Assembly: GCA_030604585.1 (NCBI GenBank)
Contig: JAUVVP010000143.1
Coordinates: 1 to 6,055, forward strand
Reading direction: 5' to 3'
Length of the DNA: 6,055 nt
DNA from: Planctomycetota bacterium
GTDB taxonomy: Bacteria > Planctomycetota > Brocadiia > SM23-32
The position numbers and the translations under genes are program-made. This document shows, piece by piece, positions 1-4,620 of the stretch. Every line of letters starts with the position of its first letter. Position 1 is the stretch's first letter. The notes below the pieces were generated by a model, which was given only the letters and a program-made list of their open reading frames with translations, was not told the DNA's origin and made no database searches.

Positions 1-147
1 GAAGGAACTCGCCGGCCGTCCAGAGGGTTTCACCGACGGGGAACGCCTGACGCCCGTCGGCGGCCCTACGTCTCCCTGCCTCCCGCGGTATCAGCGCGAG
101 GGGCCCTGACCCTTGCCGAACGGGGCAGCGACGGAGCTGTTCGCCCC
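1..147 (+). other. Unassigned left edge, possibly the 3' end of an upstream gene
   Basis: No complete gene is visible here. Frame 2 is open from the edge to a TGA at 107-109 and its first twenty or so codons mostly end in G or C, so it could be the last 35 codons of a gene entering from the left; the peptide matches no family I recognise. Frame 3 ends at a TGA at 48-50 and is an alternative 3' end. Frame 1 stays open into the membrane-protein gene but gives an arginine- and proline-rich peptide that looks non-coding. I cannot choose between these readings without sequence to the left. Confidence 0.25.
33..60. repeat. Perfect 8-bp inverted repeat (GC-rich hairpin)
   Basis: CCGACGGG at 33-40 is the exact reverse complement of CCCGTCGG at 53-60, with a 12-nt loop. 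As RNA this is a strong stem-loop. No T-run follows, so it is not a canonical intrinsic terminator. It could be a U-tract-less terminator or an mRNA-stabilising hairpin for an upstream gene, since the frame 3 stop at 48-50 lies in the loop. It could also be a chance fold inside coding sequence if frame 2 is real. Confidence 0.5.
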
Positions 148-156
148 ATGCGCTTC

Positions 157-165
157 TGGTATAAT
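157..165 (+). promoter_or_regulatory. Extended -10 promoter for the DUF6785 membrane-protein gene
   Basis: TGGTATAAT at 157-165 is a perfect extended -10 element (TGn followed by TATAAT) in otherwise GC-rich DNA. No convincing -35 box lies 16-18 nt upstream; the candidate hexamers there, such as CTGTTC at 137-142, match poorly. Extended -10 promoters can work without a good -35. Transcription would begin near 172, about 33 nt before the GTG at 205 and downstream of the ATG at 148. This argues against that ATG as the start codon. Confidence 0.6.
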
Positions 166-204
166 CCCCGCCCGTTCCTTCATGAAGTGCAGACGGACGA
201 GCGC

Positions 205-2163
205 GTGAACGACGAGCTGGAAAGAGTGGACTACCCGAGTGCGCCCGCCGGCTTCCCGAGCGTCAGGAGCATCGTGATCGGGTGCATCATGTGCGCCGTG
301 ATCGGCCTGGCGGGTCCGTACTGGACCATCTACCTTCAGTCCTCGCGCATGTTCGCGGACTACCACACGGCCGGGGCCACCTTCTTCCTGTTGTTACTGT
401 TCCTGTTCTTCAACGTCGTGCTGGGCTTCTTCTGGAAGAAGCTCGCCCTGAGGGCCGATGAACTGATGGCCGTCGGGGCCATGATGCTGGTCGGCGGCTC
501 GATCGCCACTTCGGGCCTGATCGCATATTTCTTCCCGGCCATTACCTCTCCCTACTACTTCGCCAACCTGTCGAACCGCTGGGACGAAGTGCTCTGGCCC
601 TACTTGCCCAAGGCCCTTTCGCCGCTTGACCCGAGGGGCGGGACCCTGGCCATTAAGTGGTTCTGGGAGGGCCTCGTGCCGGGCGAGCCCATCCCGTGGG
701 GGCCGTGGCTGGCGCCGCTGGCGACGTGGGGCGTCTTCCTGATGGCGATGTTCGCCTGCATGATGGCGATCATGGTCATAATGCGCAAGCAGTGGATGGA
801 TCACGAGCACCTGAGCTTCCCCATAGCCCAGGTGCCCGCAGAGCTGTGCGCGGCGGCGGCAGCGCCGGGGCACCCGTCCTCCATCTTCCGCAGCAAGGCG
901 TTCTGGATCGGCCTGGCGTTTACGTTCGCGCTGGCCAGCGTCGGCGGGGTGTCGTATTACCTGGGTCGGCCCTACTTCATCCGCATACGCCACTGGATTG
1001 ACTTCGGCGAGGAACCGTGGCGGCTGCCCATCTACCTGGACCTGGTCGTGATGGGGCTGGTCTTCCTGATACCGAACCGGATCGCCTTCACGGTCTGGTC
1101 CGTGGCGCTGGTCTCGTGGTTCATCCGTTCGATCATGACCGAATACCACCTGAGCATGACCAACCCGTGGGTGTATGGGAACGAGATGAACCACCTGTCC
1201 ATGGGCGCCACGATCGTTTTCGTTGTGGGCAGCGTCTGGCTCTCGCGCGACCATCTGAGGCGGGCCCTGCGCTGCGCCCTGGGCCGGGGAGACCGCGACT
1301 ACGACCTGGGGGAGCCGTCTTCCTATCGGGTGGCTTTCCTCACCGTGTTGTTCAGCCTCATCGTGATGGTCGTATGGTTCGATCGCATCGGCCTCGACTG
1401 GTACTACGCCATCGTGGTCCTGCCGGTGACGCTGGCCATCTATTACGCCATGGCGCGCGTGGTGGCGCAGTGCGGGCTGCCGATGGCCAGCCCCCCGATA
1501 TACCCCAACGTCTTCATGGCGAGCATGTTCGGCAGCGGCACGCTGGGGGCGGGGCGCCTGGCCGCCCTCGGCATGCACATGGGCTGGCATTTCGACATGC
1601 GCAATTCGGTCATGTCGGGCTCCGGGCATGGGATGTACCTGACGCGGCGCCGGCGCGGGGGCCTGTTCTGGGCCATGCTGCTGGGGGTCCTGATCACCTA
1701 CGTTGCCGCGTGCTACTGCACCATCTGGATCTGCTACCGCTACGGGGGCCTGAACATGGACGGCTGGTTCTTCGGCACGTATCCGAAGGTCGTTCCGTGG
1801 GGGTGGACGCGGGCGGCCATAGCGGACTACGGCGGCCCCAGTGTCGGCCGGATGGTCTGGGGCGGCGTCGGCGCGCTGCTGATGGCCGGCCTCATGGTGG
1901 CCCAGCGGACGCTGTTCTGGTGGCCCCTGCATCCGGTCGGGCTGCTGATCTGCGCCAGCCACATGGTCTACTTCTTCTGGTTTTCGGTCTTCATGGCCTG
2001 GCTGGTCAAGGTGGTCCTGGTGATGGTGGGCGGCCCGGCAACGTTCCGGCCGGCACGCCGCTTCTTCATCGGCATGGTCATGGGCTATTTCCTTGCCGGC
2101 GGCATATGGGCCGTCATTGACACGATCACCCATTCGACCGGCAACGCGGTCTTCTACATCTGA
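205..2163 (+). CDS. DUF6785/DUF6784-family polytopic membrane protein
   Basis: This is an inner-membrane protein of 652 residues with about 14 predicted hydrophobic segments (roughly residues 22-44, 56-77, 86-111, 168-193, 231-251, 275-311, 331-346, 375-392, 398-416, 486-511, 547-565, 572-606, 620-641). Family hallmarks, recalled from memory, are the FWEGLVPGEPIPWGPWL segment near 153-169, the RKQWMDHEHLSFPIAQ loop near 194-209, the RVVAQCGLP turn near 418-426 and WWPLHPVG near 572-579. The family is common in Planctomycetota and Armatimonadota, and its function is unknown; a distant resemblance to oligopeptide (OPT) transporters makes transport a guess only. The start is chosen as GTG 205 because a near-perfect -10 box lies at 160-165. 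An in-frame ATG at 148 would add 19 residues and has a GGAG at 133-136; GTG 187 is also in frame. The Shine-Dalgarno match before 205 is weak (GGACGAG, 195-201). The family call is confident and the start moderate. Confidence 0.9.
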   Translation: MNDELERVDYPSAPAGFPSVRSIVIGCIMCAVIGLAGPYWTIYLQSSRMFADYHTAGATFFLLLLFLFFNVVLGFFWKKLALRADELMAVGAMMLVGGSIATSGLIAYFFPAITSPYYFANLSNRWDEVLWPYLPKALSPLDPRGGTLAIKWFWEGLVPGEPIPWGPWLAPLATWGVFLMAMFACMMAIMVIMRKQWMDHEHLSFPIAQVPAELCAAAAAPGHPSSIFRSKAFWIGLAFTFALASVGGVSYYLGRPYFIRIRHWIDFGEEPWRLPIYLDLVVMGLVFLIPNRIAFTVWSVALVSWFIRSIMTEYHLSMTNPWVYGNEMNHLSMGATIVFVVGSVWLSRDHLRRALRCALGRGDRDYDLGEPSSYRVAFLTVLFSLIVMVVWFDRIGLDWYYAIVVLPVTLAIYYAMARVVAQCGLPMASPPIYPNVFMASMFGSGTLGAGRLAALGMHMGWHFDMRNSVMSGSGHGMYLTRRRRGGLFWAMLLGVLITYVAACYCTIWICYRYGGLNMDGWFFGTYPKVVPWGWTRAAIADYGGPSVGRMVWGGVGALLMAGLMVAQRTLFWWPLHPVGLLICASHMVYFFWFSVFMAWLVKVVLVMVGGPATFRPARRFFIGMVMGYFLAGGIWAVIDTITHSTGNAVFYI

Positions 2164-2330
2164 GGCCGGCCGAACGCGCGGGCGCCGTTTCCCTGGGCCC
2201 GAACGGACAACGACGCGGCCGGCACGGACGAAGCGATCGACCTGCTCTTCTATCTTTGATCCTGCGCTCCGCATGGCCGCAGCCCGGCGCTCGGGGAGTG
2301 CCTTCGCTCGCCCTGGCCCGGCGCAGTCGG
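2164..2330 (+). other. Intergenic stretch with no assignable gene
   Basis: I see no convincing coding sequence, RNA gene or strong terminator here. It begins just after the membrane-protein stop with an 8-bp palindrome, GGCCGGCC (2164-2171). A weak hairpin, CCGTT (2185-2189) with AACGG (2202-2206), lacks a T-run. Reading frames crossing the region are GC-rich shadows. The length, together with the promoter-like sequence at its end, suggests the foldase gene starts a new transcription unit. Confidence 0.5.
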
Positions 2331-2336
2331 TAGAAT
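2331..2336 (+). promoter_or_regulatory. Probable -10 box for the foldase gene
   Basis: TAGAAT at 2331-2336 matches the TATAAT consensus at five of six positions and, like the box at 160-165, is preceded by GG. No good -35 is seen at the expected spacing. The predicted start site near 2343 gives a leader of about 31 nt to the ATG at 2374, close to the leader lengths inferred for the genes at 205 and 4621. The case rests on position and similarity only. Confidence 0.45.
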
Positions 2337-2373
2337 GGGTGTTTTCGAGCCCGGTGAGAGTGTGTCTGACTTG

Positions 2374-3384
2374 ATGAAACAAGCGATCGCGATACTTGCC
2401 GTGTTTCTGCTGGTGTTTGCGCCGCAGCTTGGCGCCGCGCCGGATGAGGACGAGCCGCTCGTCCGGGTGAACGGCCACGTGATCACTGCCGCGGAGTTGG
2501 ACCGCTACCTGCGGCTCGTCGGGGCCGCAACGCAGCAGGCGGCGGACGCCACGCCCATGAGCGCCCCTGAACGCGAGGCGTTGCAGGCCGAAAGAAAGAA
2601 GGCGGCGCTGAAAGAGCTGGTCGAAACGCGCCTGCTGTGCGACCTGGCGAGGGCCGAGTACCTGGACGACGAATCGGCGCAAGAGGCCCTCGACCGGGTC
2701 GCCGAGGACCTGCTGCGCAACCTGGAAGAACGCGCCGGGTCCAGACTGAAGGCCAGGCAACTGCTGGCGGAATGTGGCCTGACCGTCGAAGAGTACAAGG
2801 AGTTGCAGTGCCGCAACTGGCTGGCGGCCAAGCTCCTCTGGGACAAGGTCCTCTCGCACCTGCACGTCGCTCCCGCGGAGGTCCGGCGCTACTACGAAGA
2901 GCACCGCGAAGACTTCAAGGTCCCGAAAACCGTCGTCTACCGCCAGATCCTGTTCGTCGTATGCGATGAAGCCGACAGTGCGGCCCAACGTCAGACGGCC
3001 GAAGAGGTCCTCGCACAGATAAGGAACGGAGCGGACTTCGCCGAGGCGGCCGATCGCTACTCCGCCGACCGCGACAGGTGCCCCGGCGGCCTGCACCAGG
3101 TGCGGGTCCCCGATGAGCTGTCCGACTGGCTGCCGCCGGCCGTTGACGGCCTGGCTCCCGGCGATGTCACCGGCGTGCGCGAAGTTGCCGGCGGGTTCGC
3201 CATCGTCAGGCTGGAGAAGGTGGCGCCGTCGCACATACCGCCTTTCGAGGAGGTCCACGGCGGCATCAAGACGAGACTCCTCGCGCGCCGGCGCGCCATT
3301 GCCCGGGCCGCATACGTCGAGAAAGCCCGGCGAGAGGCCCGGCTGGAGTATTACCCGGCCGCCGCGAAGCTCGGTCTTCCCTGA
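2374..3384 (+). CDS. Secreted SurA/PrsA-like parvulin-type peptidyl-prolyl isomerase or foldase
   Basis: The 336-residue protein has a clear signal peptide (Lys2, hydrophobic core at about 4-16, likely cleavage after LGAA near 22), so it acts outside the cytoplasm. Next come a SurA-N-like helical region (about 27-165, with VRVNGHVITAAELDRYL at 30-46) and a rotamase-like domain (about 184-283). The domain has the family pattern of a strand ending QILF at 191-194, NGADFAEAADRYSADR at 218-233, PGG at 237-239, and GDVTGVREVAGGFAIVRL at 263-280. The histidines that flank the parvulin active site, in the first strand (usually HILV) and near the C-terminal GYHI, appear as Gln191 and Ala276, so it may be chaperone rather than catalyst. 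The mature part has five cysteines (89, 134, 146, 197, 236). ATG 2374 is chosen because the signal peptide begins there; the in-frame ATG at 2335 overlaps the -10 box. GGTGAG (2353-2358) is a distant possible ribosome site. The gene downstream begins 41 nt after the stop. Confidence 0.85.
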   Translation: MKQAIAILAVFLLVFAPQLGAAPDEDEPLVRVNGHVITAAELDRYLRLVGAATQQAADATPMSAPEREALQAERKKAALKELVETRLLCDLARAEYLDDESAQEALDRVAEDLLRNLEERAGSRLKARQLLAECGLTVEEYKELQCRNWLAAKLLWDKVLSHLHVAPAEVRRYYEEHREDFKVPKTVVYRQILFVVCDEADSAAQRQTAEEVLAQIRNGADFAEAADRYSADRDRCPGGLHQVRVPDELSDWLPPAVDGLAPGDVTGVREVAGGFAIVRLEKVAPSHIPPFEEVHGGIKTRLLARRRAIARAAYVEKARREARLEYYPAAAKLGLP

Positions 3385-3425
3385 CCGCCACTGCGCGCTC
3401 TCCCTTCTGTTGATCGGCGGCACCC

Positions 3426-4520
3426 ATGCTCTCTCAAACTGTCCGGCGAAGGCTGGTCGAGGTGGGCCGGCGGCTGGTGTCCCAGCGCGACGCCGAAGTC
3501 CTGGTCGCACCTCGTGCGGACGAGCCGGGGTTCTGGTTCGGGGGCGGCAACATCTGCCGCGACTGGGACGGCGCGTTGCTTCTGTGCGGGCGGTACCGCA
3601 ACGGCGGTGACTCCCGGGTCGGCGTCGAGGCCGGCCCCCGCGGTGCCGAGCTGGCGCTCCTCCGCTCGACGGACCGTGGCGCGACGTTCGTCCACGTCCT
3701 CTCCCTCTTCAAGGCGGACGTCGCCCCGCCGGGCGAGGAAGCACTCTCCATAGAGGGTTCCTGCCTGCGGCGCGGCGATAGAGGACTGGAGCTTTTCGTT
3801 TCCAGCGAGAAACGCAGCGCGTATCCGGAGGCCGTCAGGGAGTTCCAGAAGCAGGGCACGGGCGTCTGGAGCATAGACGTGCTGCGCGCCGAGACCGTCG
3901 AAGGCCTGGCGGAGGCCCAAGCCGAGCCCGTCCTTCAGTCGCACGAACCCGCGTGGCTTCACGTCAAAGACCCGGTCCTCTTCGACCTGGACGGCCGCAC
4001 GTTCATGGTCTATTGCTCCCACCCGTTCAGTTGGACCAGCAGCAACACGGGCCTGGCCGAGTGGACGGGGTCCGGGTTCGATGGCCTTACGCGCTCCCTG
4101 CTGCCGCGCGGGCCGGTCTGGGACGTGGCCGTCTGCCGCGTGACGGGGCGGCTTGCGCTGCCCGGGGTTGGTGGGCCGGCCGACTGCGGGGCGGTGTCCC
4201 TTTACTTCTACGACGGCGCCGAGTGCATCCACGATCATGGCCGGAAGGGGCGGCCGCGCGGCTACTCCTGCGAAGAGATCGGCGGACTGGCAGCCGGCCT
4301 CGACGCCGACTTCCCGCGCCTGGTGCGGCTTTCGGTCGAAGGGCCGCTGTTCCAGTCGCCCTACGGCACCGGGTGCAGCCGCTACGTGTCCGTCTTCGAG
4401 GACGAGGAGCAGTACATCGTCACCTGGCAGCAGTCCCGGCCGGACGGCTCTCAGCCCCTGATGGTCAACCGCGTGTCCAGGGGCGAGCTTGCCGATATTC
4501 TGAGCAGCGAAAGCCCCTGA
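3426..4520 (+). CDS. Sialidase/GH43-like beta-propeller protein, cytoplasmic
   Basis: This is a 364-residue protein with no signal peptide or membrane segment. It has the look of a five- or six-bladed beta-propeller glycosidase. GFWFGGGNICRDWDGALLL (35-53) resembles the first blade of GH43/GH32/GH130-type enzymes. STDRGATF (81-88) fits an Asp-box (S-x-D-x-G-x-x-F), the sialidase-type repeat. WLHVKDPVLFDLDG (177-190) is the central KDP strand, followed by MVYCSHPF (194-201). SPYGTGCSRYVSVFEDEEQYIVTW (starting at 311) ends the propeller. Catalytic residues cannot be assigned with confidence; Asp182, Glu110 and Asp233 are candidates only. Substrate and reaction are unknown, and a non-catalytic sugar-binding role is possible. 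ATG 3426 has only a weak ribosome site (GGCGG, 3416-3420), and no promoter is visible in the 41-nt gap, so it is probably transcribed with the foldase gene. The gene is confident; the enzyme class is tentative. Confidence 0.75.
   Translation: MLSQTVRRRLVEVGRRLVSQRDAEVLVAPRADEPGFWFGGGNICRDWDGALLLCGRYRNGGDSRVGVEAGPRGAELALLRSTDRGATFVHVLSLFKADVAPPGEEALSIEGSCLRRGDRGLELFVSSEKRSAYPEAVREFQKQGTGVWSIDVLRAETVEGLAEAQAEPVLQSHEPAWLHVKDPVLFDLDGRTFMVYCSHPFSWTSSNTGLAEWTGSGFDGLTRSLLPRGPVWDVAVCRVTGRLALPGVGGPADCGAVSLYFYDGAECIHDHGRKGRPRGYSCEEIGGLAAGLDADFPRLVRLSVEGPLFQSPYGTGCSRYVSVFEDEEQYIVTWQQSRPDGSQPLMVNRVSRGELADILSSESP
4478..4519. repeat. 7-bp inverted repeat at the end of the propeller gene
   Basis: CAGGGGC at 4478-4484 pairs perfectly with GCCCCTG at 4513-4519, which overlaps the TGA stop at 4518-4520; the loop is 28 nt. 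The same GCCCCTG also occurs at 4454-4460, so the middle copy could pair with either side. No T-run follows. It may help end transcription before the methyltransferase promoter, or it may be chance in GC-rich coding DNA. Confidence 0.3.
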
Positions 4521-4555
4521 CGCATCCCCCCGCCTGACGCCCCCGACCGACCGGC

Positions 4556-4584
4556 TTGAAAAGGTAGCTTGCCGGCGATACTAT
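4556..4584 (+). promoter_or_regulatory. Sigma70-type promoter for the DNA methyltransferase gene
   Basis: TTGAAA at 4556-4561 (five of six to TTGACA) and TACTAT at 4579-4584 (four of six to TATAAT) are separated by exactly 17 nt, the optimal spacing. Transcription would start near 4591, giving a leader of about 30 nt to the ATG at 4621. This gives the methyltransferase its own promoter, independent of the upstream genes, as is common for restriction-modification systems. The -10 box overlaps the left arm of the inverted repeat at 4582-4621. Confidence 0.65.
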
Positions 4585-4594
4585 TCTGTCAGGA

Positions 4595-4605
4595 TAGACG
4601 GTCTA
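4595..4605. repeat. Inner 11-bp palindrome TAGAC-G-GTCTA
   Basis: TAGAC at 4595-4599 and GTCTA at 4601-4605 are perfect reverse complements around one central G. It lies inside the larger dyad at 4582-4621, at about +5 to +15 of the predicted transcript. Its centre (4600) is 1.5 nt from that of the outer repeat. It could be one half of a two-site operator or an RNA mini-hairpin, though a one-base loop is too tight to fold fully. Confidence 0.5.
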
Positions 4606-4606
4606 C

Positions 4607-4611
4607 GGAGG
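4607..4611 (+). promoter_or_regulatory. Ribosome binding site of the methyltransferase gene
   Basis: GGAGG at 4607-4611 is a full Shine-Dalgarno core, 9 nt before the ATG at 4621. It is the only strong one in the window; the other three genes have weak or absent matches. It fixes the start codon of the methyltransferase and fits a gene with its own translation signals. Confidence 0.8.
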
Positions 4612-4620
4612 CGACAGAAT

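Noticed and set aside
1017..2120. A 367-codon plus-strand frame inside the membrane-protein gene
   Set aside because: It is out of frame with the family-matching protein, is rich in Arg, Pro and Gly, and has no start signals of its own.
2185..2206. A possible intrinsic terminator after the membrane-protein gene
   Set aside because: The stem is only 5 bp plus one G-T pair, the loop is 10 nt, and no T-run follows; such stems are expected by chance here.
394..3510. A 1038-codon open frame on the minus strand across the membrane-protein and foldase genes
   Set aside because: High GC makes stop codons rare in antisense frames. The peptide is rich in Arg, His, Gln and Pro, crosses two well-supported genes and their intergenic gap, and resembles no family.
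3953..4537. A 194-codon plus-strand frame overlapping the propeller gene
   Set aside because: The peptide is Arg-, Ala- and Pro-rich low complexity, typical of a GC-rich shadow frame, and the overlapping frame has propeller motifs.
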